From the NCBI RefSeq assembly GCF_024734665.1, contig NZ_CP102931.1, positions 6,893,501 to 6,957,500 of the forward strand: a stretch of DNA of 64,000 nucleotides, given 5' to 3'. Each line of letters starts with the position of its first letter. Position 1 is the stretch's first letter. The translations under genes were made by a program, and so were the position numbers. Below the pieces are notes generated by a model, which ran no database searches, was not told where the DNA came from, and worked only from the letters and a program-made list of their open reading frames with translations. Shown here piece after piece: positions 28,457 to 38,029 of this stretch. Source of the stretch: Variovorax paradoxus. Lineage in GTDB: Bacteria > Pseudomonadota > Gammaproteobacteria > Burkholderiales > Burkholderiaceae_C.

Positions 28457-29815
28457 TTACTTGGTACGTGCTGTCCGTTTGGGGAGCAATGCGGGGCTGA
28501 CCCCTTGCACGCCCACCAGGCCCAGCACGGTAACCAGCGAATTCTGCGCGCCTTTCCATGCATCTGTCACGTCAATGGACTCGCTCAACGAATGGAATCC
28601 GGAGGCCTTGCCGCCACCGCCGACGATGATCGCGGGAATGCCCAGCGCGATCGGTACATTGGCATCGGTGCTGCCGCCGCGCAGCAGGGTCTTGTTGCCG
28701 AAGGCGGCGTTCGAGCGGATCGCGGCCTCGACGATCACCGAGTCGGGCGGCGTGCGGCCGCCGGGGCGGTCGCCGATGAGCTTGATGCTGGCGCTCAGCG
28801 TGCTCACGTTCCAGCGCTTGTTTTCCTCGACCACGGCTTCGTCGATGGCGGCCAGGATCTTCTTTTCGGCCTCCAGCAGCGAGGCCATGTCGTCCGAGCG
28901 GATGTCGATGGCCATGCGCGCATCTGGCGCGATGGTGTTGACCGAAGTGCCGCCGCCGACCGTGCCGACAGTGAACGTTGTCTTCGGGAAACTCGGCGTG
29001 CGGATATCGGCGATCTTCGCGATGGCGCGGCCCATGCCGTGGATGGCGCTGGGCACCTGGCCGAACGCGCCGAAGCTGTGGCCGCCCGGGCCCTGGAACG
29101 TGACTTCGTAGCGGTGGCTCGCGGTGCCGAGCACCAGCACCGCGCCCGGCGACGACGGCTCCAGTCCCACCATGCCGTCGATGTCGAGGTTGTCGCGAAA
29201 GATCGCCTTCATGCCGCGCAGGTTGCCGAGTTCTTCCTCGCCGACGTTGGCGACGATCATCAGGTCGCCTACCGTCTGGATCTTGTTGTCGTTCAGCACC
29301 TTGAGCCACGACAGCAGCACCGACAGGCCGCGCGTGTCGTCCGCGATGCCGGGTGCGTGCAGCCGGCCGTCGTGCTCCTTCACCTTCACGTCGGTGCCGG
29401 CGGGGAACACGGTGTCGAGGTGGGCCGAGATCAGCAGCTTCGGGCCGCCGCCGATGCCCTTGCGCAGACCGACCACGTTGCCTTCGGCGTCGATCTTCGC
29501 GTGCGTCAGCCCCAGCGCCTTCATGCGCGCGAGAAACGCTTCGGCGCGCTTGTGCTCCTTGAAAGGCGGAGCCTCGATCTCGGTCAGCGCCTTCAGGTCT
29601 TCGACCGAGCGTTCATGGTCGGCCTTGACCGCGTCGAGCAGCTTCTGGATGGCGGGCGAGGCCATCAGCTGGGTGTAGGCCTTGTCGACCTCGGGGCTGA
29701 CTTGCGCGGGCGTGGGGGCGACGGCCTGGCTTTGGGCGAGCGCGCCCTGTGAGGCGCAGAGCAGCGCGGCCAGGATGAAAGGGGCAAGGCGCAGCGAACT
29801 TGGCGAGCGGGACAT
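28457..29815 (-). CDS. Secreted M20 family metallopeptidase (carboxypeptidase type)
   Basis: Periplasmic di-zinc peptidase. The 452-residue product has a Sec signal peptide (RLAPFILAALLCASQGALA, cleavage after ALA-Q at about 27), zinc ligands in ISAHLDTV, GIADDTRG, GEEELGN, GLEPS and SGFHSLSE, and a dimerisation domain containing GGHSFGAFG. The ATG at 29813-29815 has AAGGA 10 bp upstream; an upstream in-frame start adds 26 residues before the signal peptide and is less likely. Distinct from the cytosolic M20 enzyme at 21.4 kb. Confidence 0.9.
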   Translation of the reverse strand: MSRSPSSLRLAPFILAALLCASQGALAQSQAVAPTPAQVSPEVDKAYTQLMASPAIQKLLDAVKADHERSVEDLKALTEIEAPPFKEHKRAEAFLARMKALGLTHAKIDAEGNVVGLRKGIGGGPKLLISAHLDTVFPAGTDVKVKEHDGRLHAPGIADDTRGLSVLLSWLKVLNDNKIQTVGDLMIVANVGEEELGNLRGMKAIFRDNLDIDGMVGLEPSSPGAVLVLGTASHRYEVTFQGPGGHSFGAFGQVPSAIHGMGRAIAKIADIRTPSFPKTTFTVGTVGGGTSVNTIAPDARMAIDIRSDDMASLLEAEKKILAAIDEAVVEENKRWNVSTLSASIKLIGDRPGGRTPPDSVIVEAAIRSNAAFGNKTLLRGGSTDANVPIALGIPAIIVGGGGKASGFHSLSESIDVTDAWKGAQNSLVTVLGLVGVQGVSPALLPKRTARTK

Positions 29816-29910
29816 GGGCCAAAAGTCCTTCTTTTGTCTTAACGAAGTAACGATTGTTTCCCAAGCTTTCCGCATGCGCGTCGCGGAAAACACCCACCTC
29901 GCGGTCCTGC

Positions 29911-30630
29911 CTAGAGCCCGGCCAGGGACACCAGCGCGGCCAGTGCCGCCGTTTCGGCGCGCAGCACGCGCGCACCCAGGGTGATGGGAGCGAAGCCGCG
30001 GGCGATGGCCTGCTGTTCTTCGGTGCTGCTCAGGCCGCCTTCGGGGCCGCTCAATACAGTCACGCCTTGGTCGTTCGGGGCCTGAAGCGTGTCGGCGAGG
30101 CTGCGGGTGCCCTCGGCAAGGCTCAGCACAAGGCGCACGGCCGAGGCTTCATTGGCTTCGAGCCAGCCCGTGAAGGACTGCACCGGATGGATCACCGGCA
30201 CCCGGTTGCGCCCGCACTGCTCGCAGGCCGCGACCGCGATCGCCTCCCAATGCGCCCGCTTCTTCTCGGCGCGCTCGCCCGACAGGCGCAGCACGCCGTG
30301 GGCGGTGGCCAGCGGCTGGATGCTCGCCACGCCGAGCTCGGTGGCTTTTTCAACCAGCCAGTCCATGCGCTCGTTGGCCGGCATGCCGACCGCGAGGTGC
30401 ACGGCGCGCGGCGCTTCGCGCTCCACCGGCAGGTGGTCGCCGACCGCCACCGCGACGTCGCTGCGGCCCATGCGCTCGACCGTAGCGGCGTACTCCCCGC
30501 CCGCGCCGTCGAACAGCGTGAGCGCGTCGCCGGGCTGCATCCGCAGCACCTGCACATGGCGCGCGGCACCCGCCGGCAGCGCCAGGCTGGCGCCGGCGCT
30601 CAGCGGCACGGAACAGTGAAAACGCGGCAT
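29911..30630 (-). CDS. rsmE: 16S rRNA (uracil-1498-N3)-methyltransferase
   Basis: SPOUT methyltransferase that modifies U1498 of 16S rRNA. The 239-residue product has an N-terminal PUA-like domain (MPRFHC, GASLALPAGAARHVQVLR) and the knotted SAM-binding motif LSGPEGGLS followed by LGARVLRAETA. Start ATG at 30628-30630; the upstream sequence is a repeat copy (30631-30660) with no Shine-Dalgarno visible. Same direction as amgK, 69 bp downstream. Confidence 0.93.
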   Translation of the reverse strand: MPRFHCSVPLSAGASLALPAGAARHVQVLRMQPGDALTLFDGAGGEYAATVERMGRSDVAVAVGDHLPVEREAPRAVHLAVGMPANERMDWLVEKATELGVASIQPLATAHGVLRLSGERAEKKRAHWEAIAVAACEQCGRNRVPVIHPVQSFTGWLEANEASAVRLVLSLAEGTRSLADTLQAPNDQGVTVLSGPEGGLSSTEEQQAIARGFAPITLGARVLRAETAALAALVSLAGL

Positions 30631-30642
30631 GCTATGAAATCG

Positions 30643-30658
30643 ATAGCTGCGAGCGACC
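30643..30658 (+). repeat. Short dispersed repeat core, copy 2
   Basis: ATAGCTGCGAGCGACC is nearly identical to the core at 8127-8142. It is preceded by GCTATgaaatcgATAGC (30631-30647), a small dyad. It sits directly before the rsmE start codon, replacing any usual ribosome-binding site. Confidence 0.5.
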
Positions 30659-30699
30659 GTTGTACGGCCGTCACAGGGTGGTGCTTTTTCAGTTTTCCT

Positions 30700-31797
30700 T
30701 CAGACACGGCCGTAGGCGAAGCCCGTGATGGCCGAAGTGCCCTCGATTTCGTCGATCACGCGCAGCAGCGGCGTCAGCTCCATGTAGCGGCTGGCGGTGG
30801 CGCGGATGTAGGCAATGAAGCGCGGCGTGTCGGCCAGGTACTTGGGCTTGCCGTCGCGCAGCGTGAGGCGCGCGAAGATGCCGGGCACCTTCAGATGGCG
30901 CTGCAGGCCCATCCACTCGACCGCGCGGTAGAAGGCGCCGAAGTCTTCGTCGACCGGCAGGCCGGCCTTGCGCGCAGCCGTCCAGTAGCGGATCGTGATG
31001 TCGAGCACGAACTCCTCGTCCCAGCTCAGGAAGGCATCGCGCATCAGGCTGGCGATGTCGTAGGTGATGGGGCCGTACACGGCGTCCTGGAAGTCGAGTA
31101 CGCCGAGTGCCGCTCCGTTGCCGATCATCAGGTTGCGCGGCATGAAGTCGCGGTGCACATAGACGCTGGGCGATGCGAGGTTGCTGTCGACGATCAGCTT
31201 GAAGCTGCGCTCGAGCCGCTCCTTCAGCTTGCCTTCGACGGCGATGCCGCGGTGGCGGCCGATGTACCACTCGGGGAACAGCGCCAGTTCGCGCTCGAGC
31301 AGCGCCCGGTCGTAGGGCGGCAGCACGTCGGGTTTGGAAGCAAGCTGCCAGCGGATCAGCGCGTCGATGGCCTGGTCGTAGAGCGGGCGGCTCGCGTCGG
31401 GCTTCGCCGGATCGATCACGTCCAGCATGGTCTGGCGGCCCAGGTCGTCGAGCAGGAGAAAGCCGTTCGGCTTGTCCCATTCGAGCACCGTGGGGGCGAG
31501 CACGCCGGCGCCGGCCATCAGCTGCGCCACCTGGACGAAGGGGGCGCTGTTTTCCTTGTCCGGCGGCGCGTCCATCACGATGCGAGTGGGCGCGGCGGGG
31601 TCGGTGGAGTCGAGGCGGAAGTAGCGGCGAAAGCTCGCGTCGACCGAGGCGAGCCGCACGGTGCCCGGCAGCAGCTGGTGGGCGGGCGCGATGGCGGCCA
31701 GCCAGCCCCGGAACACTTCGGCCCGCTGCGGATCAGTCCAGAGGATGGTCTCGGCGGGGCTTGGGGCTAATGAGGCCGGAGTCGGGGATGCTGTCAT
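30700..31797 (-). CDS. amgK: AmgK-like N-acetylmuramate/N-acetylglucosamine kinase
   Basis: Aminoglycoside-phosphotransferase-fold kinase. Its neighbour lptD and its sequence (SFRRYFRLDS, catalytic HRDFMPRNLM, metal site LDFQDAVYGPITYD) match AmgK, which phosphorylates the anomeric position of MurNAc in the pseudomonad cell-wall recycling shortcut. The 365-residue length fits. In pseudomonads the next gene is murU, the matching uridylyltransferase; here rsmE follows. I am confident of the kinase family and moderately confident of the AmgK role. Confidence 0.78.
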   Translation of the reverse strand: MTASPTPASLAPSPAETILWTDPQRAEVFRGWLAAIAPAHQLLPGTVRLASVDASFRRYFRLDSTDPAAPTRIVMDAPPDKENSAPFVQVAQLMAGAGVLAPTVLEWDKPNGFLLLDDLGRQTMLDVIDPAKPDASRPLYDQAIDALIRWQLASKPDVLPPYDRALLERELALFPEWYIGRHRGIAVEGKLKERLERSFKLIVDSNLASPSVYVHRDFMPRNLMIGNGAALGVLDFQDAVYGPITYDIASLMRDAFLSWDEEFVLDITIRYWTAARKAGLPVDEDFGAFYRAVEWMGLQRHLKVPGIFARLTLRDGKPKYLADTPRFIAYIRATASRYMELTPLLRVIDEIEGTSAITGFAYGRV

Positions 31798-32032
31798 GGA
31801 TAATCGATTCTACAAATCCGCCTGGCGCGGCAATCCCCCTTGGCCGGCTTCCGGCCGATGCGGGTTGCTGCCGGCCCCTGCAACCCGCCGGCCTGCCGCG
31901 CCGTCCCCCGACGATTTTTCGTTCCGAACCGATGCCTACGACCCAAAGCCCTCACGCTTGGCACCTTGTGCGCTCGCTGCCCTTCCCGGGCGAGTCGACC
32001 GCTTTCCTCGGAACGGCCGGGCGGGAGGCCTG

Positions 32033-34549
32033 ATGAACCGACGTCGTGTTGCCCCGCGGCGCTCGCGCCCGCCGCTACCGCTGGCTGTTCTGTCGCTGGC
32101 CCTGATGCATGCGCATGGCGCCTCGGCGCAGACGGCCGGCAACTTCGACGCCCCGCTCACGCTGAAGCGCACGCCGCTGCTGACTGAAACCCTGACGCCC
32201 GCGGACCGTGGCCAGATGCCCAGCATCGTCACCGGCGACCGCATCTCCGGCCGGCCCGACCTGGAAACCGTGGTCGAGGGCAACGCTACGCTGCGGCGCG
32301 GCGCGGTGTCCATCACCGCCGACCGGCTCGAGTACTACCAGCCCGACGACCGCGCCAAGGCCACCGGCAACGTGCGCGTCAACCAGGCCGGCAACGTGTA
32401 CGAAGGCCCCGAGCTGCAGCTCAAGCTCGAGACCTTCGAGGGCTTCTTCAACAACGTGCGCTACCAGTTCCTCGTGAACGAAGCGCATGGCGAGGCCAAG
32501 CGCATCGACTTTGTCGACGCCAACGTGTCGATCGCCCGCGAAGCCACCTACACCACCTGCCGCCGCGAGGACTTCCCGGGCTGGATGCCGGCCTGGCTGC
32601 TGACCGCGACCACGATGACCACGGACACCGAGGAAAACGAGGGCGTGGCCAAGAATGCGCGGCTGAGCTTCATGGGCATCACCACGCCGCCCATTCCGAG
32701 CGTGAGCTTTCCGCTGTCGAACGAGCGCAAGAGCGGCCTGCTGCCGCCCACCATCGGCATCGACAACACCAACGGCATCGAGATCGCGCAGCCGTACTAC
32801 TGGAACATCGCGCCCAACCGCGACGCCACGATCACGCCGACGATCATGAGCAAGCGTGGCATCAATTTCAGCAACGAGTTCCGCTACCTCGAGAAGGGAT
32901 ACAACGGAACGATCCGCTTCGACCTGATGGGCAGCGACCGCCTGATGGGCCAGCGCTACCCTGATCTCAGCAGCACCAAGCGCTGGGGCGTGTGGGGCAC
33001 GCATCACCAGGACTTCGATGCCAAGGCGCTGGGCCTCGACTCGCTGTCGGCCAACATCAGCATCAACCGGGTAAGCGACAACGACTACTGGCGCGACTTC
33101 ACGCGCACGCCGTCGCTCGCGCAGCGCCAGCTGCCCAACGATGCATCGCTCAACTGGAGCAAGGGCGACTGGAGCGGCATCGTCCGCACGCTGAAGTACC
33201 AGAACCTGCAGTACGACCTGTCGCCGATCGTGCCGGCGTACGACAAGATGCCGCAGATCACGGCCAACTACAACAAGTACGACTGGCACGGCTTCGACGT
33301 TTCGCTGAACCTGGACTACACGCACTTCCGCGTGAACACGATCCTGCCGTCGCAACTCGGCTACGACGCCACCCAGCAATCGCAGCCCGACGGCGACCGC
33401 GCCATGGCCGTCGCCTCGATCAGCCGCCCGTTCATCACGCCGAGCTCGTTCGTCATCCCCAAGCTGATGCTGAACGCGGCCTCGTACAACTACTACCTGC
33501 CGCAGTCGTCCATTCCGACGGTCACGGTCAACGGCGTCCAGTACGTCAACGGCCAGGTCTACAACCCGAGCTCGCTGTATTTCTTCCCGACTTCCAGCAA
33601 CCGCGTGGTGCCGACCTTCAGCCTCGACAGCGGCCTGACCTTCGAGCGCGACGCCAATTACTTCGGGCGCGCCTTCCGCCAGACGCTGGAGCCGCGCGCC
33701 TACTACGTCTACACGCCGTATCGCAACCAGAGCATGCTGCCGAACTACGATTCGGCGGCCAACGACTTCAGCTTCGCGACCATCTACACCGAGAACGCGT
33801 TCTCGGGCGGCGACCGCGTCTCGGACACCAATGCCCTCACGCTCGGCGTGACCTCGCGACTGATCGATCCGGCCACCGGCGTCGAGGCCGCGCGCTTCGG
33901 CATCGCGCAGCGGCTGCGCTTCAGCGACCAGAAGGTCACGCTGCCCGGCGGCACGCCGGTGACCGACCGCGCGAGCGACCTGCTCGTGGGCGCCCAGATC
34001 AACTGGACGCCCAAGTGGAGCCTGGACACCCTCGTGCAGTACAACCCCGACACGCGCAAGTCGGAGCGCTCGGCCATCAGCGCGCGCTACAACCCCGAGC
34101 CGTATCACAACCTGAGCGCGGCCTTCCGCTATCAGGCGCCAAGCACCCCGACCGCGACCGACGGCAGCAAGTCGATCGACGTGGGCTGGCAATGGCCCAT
34201 CAACGACCTGTGGGGCGACAAGGGCAAGAACCTCGGCCCCGGCAAGGGCCAGGGCGGCGGACGCTGGTATGCGGTCGGCCGGCTCAACTACAGCCTGCAG
34301 GACAAGAAACTCACGGACGGCGTGCTCGGCTTCGAGTACGACGGCTGCTGCTGGATCGGGCGCGTGGTGCTGCAGCGCATCACCACGGGCCAGGTGACGG
34401 CGAACACCCGCATCATGTTCCAGCTCGAATTCGTCGGCTTCTCCAGCATCGGCTCCAGCCCCATGCAGGCCCTGCGGCAGAACATCCAGCGCTACGAACC
34501 CCTGCGCCAACCGGGCGAAGCGCCGAGCCGCTTCACCAATTACGACTGA
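32033..34549 (+). CDS. lptD: LPS-assembly outer-membrane protein LptD
   Basis: With LptE it inserts LPS into the outer leaflet. The 838-residue product has a signal peptide (LAVLSLALMHAHGASA), an OstA/jellyroll domain (about 55-170) with ITADRLEYY, and a long beta-barrel ending YEPLRQPG. The start at 32033 has GGGAGG 4 bp upstream. Only three cysteines are evident: about 176 (TYTTCRRED) and the pair 772-773 (DGCCW); the N-terminal Cys of the E. coli disulfide set is absent. Divergent from amgK and leading surA-rsmA. Confidence 0.95.
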   Translation: MNRRRVAPRRSRPPLPLAVLSLALMHAHGASAQTAGNFDAPLTLKRTPLLTETLTPADRGQMPSIVTGDRISGRPDLETVVEGNATLRRGAVSITADRLEYYQPDDRAKATGNVRVNQAGNVYEGPELQLKLETFEGFFNNVRYQFLVNEAHGEAKRIDFVDANVSIAREATYTTCRREDFPGWMPAWLLTATTMTTDTEENEGVAKNARLSFMGITTPPIPSVSFPLSNERKSGLLPPTIGIDNTNGIEIAQPYYWNIAPNRDATITPTIMSKRGINFSNEFRYLEKGYNGTIRFDLMGSDRLMGQRYPDLSSTKRWGVWGTHHQDFDAKALGLDSLSANISINRVSDNDYWRDFTRTPSLAQRQLPNDASLNWSKGDWSGIVRTLKYQNLQYDLSPIVPAYDKMPQITANYNKYDWHGFDVSLNLDYTHFRVNTILPSQLGYDATQQSQPDGDRAMAVASISRPFITPSSFVIPKLMLNAASYNYYLPQSSIPTVTVNGVQYVNGQVYNPSSLYFFPTSSNRVVPTFSLDSGLTFERDANYFGRAFRQTLEPRAYYVYTPYRNQSMLPNYDSAANDFSFATIYTENAFSGGDRVSDTNALTLGVTSRLIDPATGVEAARFGIAQRLRFSDQKVTLPGGTPVTDRASDLLVGAQINWTPKWSLDTLVQYNPDTRKSERSAISARYNPEPYHNLSAAFRYQAPSTPTATDGSKSIDVGWQWPINDLWGDKGKNLGPGKGQGGGRWYAVGRLNYSLQDKKLTDGVLGFEYDGCCWIGRVVLQRITTGQVTANTRIMFQLEFVGFSSIGSSPMQALRQNIQRYEPLRQPGEAPSRFTNYD

Positions 34550-34570
34550 GACGACTGACTGAGCGACGCC

Positions 34571-35977
34571 ATGAAATACATCCGTTCCATCATCACCCTG
34601 GGCTGCCTCGCGGCAGTGGCTGCAACGTCGGGTGCGCAGGGCTTCCGCTCCGGCACCGGCATCACGGACATCATGCGCGCCGGACCGCGCCTGGGCCCGC
34701 CGGCCGCGCGCCCGTCGACGGCGCCTGCCGCGGCGCCCGTGCAGCGCTCGGCTGAATTCATCGTCGCGCTGGTCAACTCGGAGCCCATCACCAACACCGA
34801 CGTGCAGACGCGCGTGTCGCGGCTGATCAAGGAGAACCCGGACGCAGAGCGCGTTCCCCGCGGCGAGCTCACGCGACTCGTGCTGGAGCGGCTGATCACG
34901 GAGCGTGCGCAGCTTCAGCTCGCGAAGGAAAACGGCATCAAGGTCGACGACGTAGCCATCGATCAGGCCGAGCAGACCGTGGCACGCCAGAACGAGATCA
35001 GCATGGTCGAGCTGCGCCGCCGCGTGGCCGCCGAAGGCATCGCGCAGCAGGACTTCCGCAACGACCTGCGTGACCAGCTGCTGCTCACGCGCCTGCGTGA
35101 CCGCGAGGTCGAGTCGAAGGTCAAGATCAGCGACGTCGAGGCCGACGAATACCTGCGCGATCAGCGCAATCAAACCGTCAAGAACGCGGCGCTGGAGAAC
35201 CTCAACCTCGCGCAGGTGCTGGTGGCCGTTCCCGAGAACGCCACCGACGCCCAGGTGGCCGCGGCACAGAAGAAGGCACAGGACCTTGCCCAGCGCGCCC
35301 GCGCCGGCGAAGACTTCGCCAAGCTGGTGCGCGAGAACTCCGATTCGCCCGACCGCGCCAACGGCGGCGCCATCGGCATGCGCAGCGCCGACCGCTATCC
35401 GTCGCTGTTCGTCGAGGCCACGCAATCGACCGCGGTGAACGGCATCGCCGGGCCCGTGCGCTCCAGCGCCGGCTTCCACGTGCTCAAGGTCATCGCCAAG
35501 GCCCAGATCGGGTCGGGCGACGCCACGGTCACGCAGACCCAAGTGCGCCACATCCTGCTGCTCAACGACCCCAAGCGCACCACGGCGCAGGCGGTTGCGC
35601 AGCTGGCCGAATTCAAGCGCCGCGTGCAGGCCGGCACCGCCGACTTCGCCGGCCTCGCCCGCGACAACTCGCAGGACGGCAGCGCCAAGGACGGTGGCGA
35701 CCTCGGCTGGTCGCGCCCGGGCCAGTTCGTGCCCGAATTCGAGGAAGCCATGGACCGGCTCGCGCCGGGCCAGATCAGCGATCCCGTGGTGTCGCGCTTC
35801 GGCGTGCACCTGATCCAGGTGGTCGGCCGCCGCGATTCCAAGCTCAGCCAGTCGGAGCAGCGCGAAGCCGCGCGCGCCGCGCTGCGTGAACAGCGCGTGG
35901 AGGAGGCCTTCACCACCTGGGTGCAGGAAGTGCGCGCGCGCGCCTACGTCGAGTACCGCGACCCACCCCAGTCCTGA
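34571..35977 (+). CDS. surA: Periplasmic chaperone and peptidyl-prolyl isomerase SurA
   Basis: Escorts outer-membrane proteins such as LptD to the BAM complex. The 468-residue product has a signal peptide, a proline-rich linker, an N-terminal chaperone domain ([15 protein letters not shown] onward) and two parvulin domains (about 205-300 and 318-415, the second with GGDLGW and FGVHLIQV). It starts 21 bp after lptD and ends 4 bp before rsmA, so the three form one operon. pdxA, which sits between them in E. coli, is absent. Confidence 0.95.
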   Translation: MKYIRSIITLGCLAAVAATSGAQGFRSGTGITDIMRAGPRLGPPAARPSTAPAAAPVQRSAEFIVALVNSEPITNTDVQTRVSRLIKENPDAERVPRGELTRLVLERLITERAQLQLAKENGIKVDDVAIDQAEQTVARQNEISMVELRRRVAAEGIAQQDFRNDLRDQLLLTRLRDREVESKVKISDVEADEYLRDQRNQTVKNAALENLNLAQVLVAVPENATDAQVAAAQKKAQDLAQRARAGEDFAKLVRENSDSPDRANGGAIGMRSADRYPSLFVEATQSTAVNGIAGPVRSSAGFHVLKVIAKAQIGSGDATVTQTQVRHILLLNDPKRTTAQAVAQLAEFKRRVQAGTADFAGLARDNSQDGSAKDGGDLGWSRPGQFVPEFEEAMDRLAPGQISDPVVSRFGVHLIQVVGRRDSKLSQSEQREAARAALREQRVEEAFTTWVQEVRARAYVEYRDPPQS

Positions 35978-35981
35978 TTCG

Positions 35982-36746
35982 ATGGCACACATCGCCAGGA
36001 AGCGGTTCGGGCAGCACTTTCTGTCCGACGGGGGGATCATCGATGCGATCGTGCGCGAGATCGCGCCGCAGCCTGGCGACGCCATGGTCGAAATCGGGCC
36101 GGGGCTCGCGGCGCTGACGCAGCCGCTGGTCGAGCGGCTGGGCCGCCTCACCGTGATCGAACTCGACCGCGACCTCGCCAAGCGCCTGCGCGAGCATGCG
36201 CAGCTCGACGTGATCGAGTCGGACGTGCTCAAGGTCGACTTTGCGGAGCTGGCCGCCAGGTTCCCGGCCAAGCCGCTGCGCGTGGTGGGCAACCTGCCCT
36301 ACAACATCTCCACGCCCATCCTGTTTCACCTGCTGGGCAGCGCCCATCTGGTTGCCGACCAGCACTTCATGCTGCAGAAAGAAGTGATCGACCGCATGGT
36401 GGCCAGGCCCGCCACCTCGGACTACAGCCGACTGAGCGTGATGCTGCAGTGGCGCTACGAGATGCAGAACGTGCTGTTCGTGCCGCCCGAGAGCTTCGAC
36501 CCACCACCGCGCGTGGACAGCGCCGTGGTACGGATGGTGCCGCTGTCGACGCCGCCGGCGGTCGATGCGGCCCGCCTGGGCGAGATCGTGCAGGTTGCCT
36601 TCAGCCAGCGCCGCAAGCTGCTGCGCCACACGCTGGGCAAGTGGCTGCAGGAGCACGGCTTTGCCGGTGAATTCGATGTCCAGCGGCGAGCCGAGGAAGT
36701 GCCGGTCGACGAATACGTCGCTCTGGCCCAGGCCGTCATCCCGTGA
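35982..36746 (+). CDS. rsmA: 16S rRNA (adenine-1518/1519-N6)-dimethyltransferase
   Basis: KsgA-type enzyme that dimethylates two adjacent adenines of 16S rRNA. The 254-residue product has [10 protein letters not shown] at the start, the SAM motif [10 protein letters not shown] and catalytic NLPYNIS, and [12 protein letters not shown] near the end. The ATG at 35982 is 4 bp after the surA stop. It ends the lptD-surA-rsmA operon and is followed by a strong terminator. Confidence 0.96.
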   Translation: MAHIARKRFGQHFLSDGGIIDAIVREIAPQPGDAMVEIGPGLAALTQPLVERLGRLTVIELDRDLAKRLREHAQLDVIESDVLKVDFAELAARFPAKPLRVVGNLPYNISTPILFHLLGSAHLVADQHFMLQKEVIDRMVARPATSDYSRLSVMLQWRYEMQNVLFVPPESFDPPPRVDSAVVRMVPLSTPPAVDAARLGEIVQVAFSQRRKLLRHTLGKWLQEHGFAGEFDVQRRAEEVPVDEYVALAQAVIP

Positions 36747-36754
36747 AACCCATG

Positions 36755-36782
36755 AAAAAAGCCCGTCTGCGACGGGCTTTTT
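36755..36782. terminator. Bidirectional terminator after rsmA
   Basis: AAAAAA-GCCCGTC-TGC-GACGGGC-TTTTT forms a 7-bp stem with A/T extension on both sides. Confidence 0.9.
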
Positions 36783-36814
36783 AACGGAGGCTGCAAACGC
36801 CTAAGCCTGCTTGC

Positions 36815-37057
36815 TTATGCGGCGGCGAGCCAATAACCCGCATTGAAGGGGCTGCTCATGCGCAGCGCCAGCGGCGACACGTCGACCAGTTTGTCGGTCG
36901 GCATTTTTTCGCCGGCCGGTTCGGTGGAGGCTGCCGCTGCGGTTGCGGTGGTGTTCACTTCGATGCCATCGAGGGTTTCAGCGTTCGGCTGAGCCTCGTT
37001 CGCCCGTTCTGCTTGGCTGGTAGATGCAGAACGGGCTACAGAAAAGAATAGAAGCAC
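36815..37057 (-). CDS. Small hypothetical protein downstream of barstar
   Basis: An 80-codon open frame (MLLFFSVARS to AGYWLAAA) that overlaps the end of the barstar gene by 22 bp. The middle is Ala/Thr/Glu-rich, with no transmembrane or known motif. It fills the only possible gene space between the barstar and the rsmA terminator and is probably co-transcribed if real. It could equally be non-coding. Confidence 0.35.
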   Translation of the reverse strand: MLLFFSVARSASTSQAERANEAQPNAETLDGIEVNTTATAAAASTEPAGEKMPTDKLVDVSPLALRMSSPFNAGYWLAAA

Positions 37058-37515
37058 CGGAACGGGACCTTGCGGTCGCCCCAGTAGTCCGAGGCGTCGC
37101 GGAAGATGTCGAGCAGCTGCTCGCGCGCTTCCTTGTCGAACTTGGCGTTTGCCGGGATCTGCTCCAGCACGATGACGAAACCTGGCTGCGGGCCCGATTT
37201 ATGCAACGGGTCGGTCATGCAGTCGTACAGCGCGTCGAAGTTCTTCCCGAAGTGGGCCGGGAACGTGAACTGCTGCGCGATCAGGTCGAGCACGTCCTGC
37301 TTGGTCTGGGCGTTGCCCAGGTTGGCGTACAGGAAGTGCTGGCCGGCCGCGTTGGCCGCGTCCTGCAGGTCGTTCACGCGGAACGCGCGGATCGATTGCA
37401 CGATGTTCGGGCGTACGGCACGAAGGGATAAGGTCATCTCCGCTGGTCTTTCCATAGTCATCATCATTTCTTCGGGGCGCTTCGGGGCGCCGCTCAGGTC
37501 GTTTTCATCGCTCAT
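37036..37515 (-). CDS. Barstar-family ribonuclease inhibitor
   Basis: Cytoplasmic antidote to the RNase encoded just upstream. The 159-residue product has a family-type C-terminal domain: NDLQDAANAAGQHFLYANL, FPAHFGKNFDALYDCMTD and a closing DRKVPFRCFYSF, with the Asp-rich contact segment of barstar. The N-terminal 45 residues are a variable, probably flexible extension. Start overlaps the RNase stop by 4 bp (ATGA), ensuring joint production. Confidence 0.9.
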   Translation of the reverse strand: MSDENDLSGAPKRPEEMMMTMERPAEMTLSLRAVRPNIVQSIRAFRVNDLQDAANAAGQHFLYANLGNAQTKQDVLDLIAQQFTFPAHFGKNFDALYDCMTDPLHKSGPQPGFVIVLEQIPANAKFDKEAREQLLDIFRDASDYWGDRKVPFRCFYSFL

Positions 37516-37925
37516 GGCGCAATCCGTCTGAAACTCGCATAGTGGTCTGCGGTGTACCAGCAGGCCTCAGGCGTCGTGCGTTGTTCACCGCCGCAGACGA
37601 TTCGTTGTGCACCACGGTTGCGCGAACCGGGCGTCGTAACCGTGTACTCGCGGTAGTGGCCGCGGCGTGCGGGTGGCAAAAGACGCTCGCGATTGCCGAA
37701 CACCGTGCCGTCCTTGTCATACCGGAAGGGACCGCCACTCAGGATGGCCTGGTAGGTTCGTTGGCCCTGCGCCGGCAATTCGGACAGTGCGATCGTTTCC
37801 TCGGTGGACGTTTTTCCGGCGCCGAACCATCCGCGGGCCTCGGCCCCCGTCGTCAACGCCACCAGCATCAGACTGGTGAGCGCAAACTTTGTGACAGAGG
37901 ACGTGATCGAGGCGTAAGCCGCCAT
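37512..37925 (-). CDS. Secreted barnase-family ribonuclease
   Basis: Guanine-preferring RNase of the barnase/N1 family. The 137-residue product has a signal peptide (TKFALTSLMLVALTTGAEA) and then a mature domain of about 105 residues with the barnase signatures: GGPFRYDKDGTVFGNRE, REYTV (general-base Glu), RGAQRIVCGG (Arg) and DHYASF (general-acid His). Two cysteines, in VCGG and ACWY, could form a disulfide. Start chosen at ATG 37923-37925, at the base of the signal peptide; a TTG 4 codons upstream is possible. Confidence 0.9.
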   Translation of the reverse strand: MAAYASITSSVTKFALTSLMLVALTTGAEARGWFGAGKTSTEETIALSELPAQGQRTYQAILSGGPFRYDKDGTVFGNRERLLPPARRGHYREYTVTTPGSRNRGAQRIVCGGEQRTTPEACWYTADHYASFRRIAP

Positions 37926-38029
37926 GGGGCACCACAAGAAAAGAGCGGGGGGTTCGAATCGGCGATCAACGTCGGGTTAACCCGCAAATTCAAGCCCGCG
38001 AGTGTGCACCACGCTGGCGAAAATAGCAA

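Noticed and set aside
32075..36292. A 1405-codon open frame opposite lptD, surA and rsmA
   Set aside because: Its translation is Arg/Val/Ala/Gly/His-rich with no recognisable domain, while the opposite strand encodes three intact, well-known proteins. A G+C-rich shadow frame.
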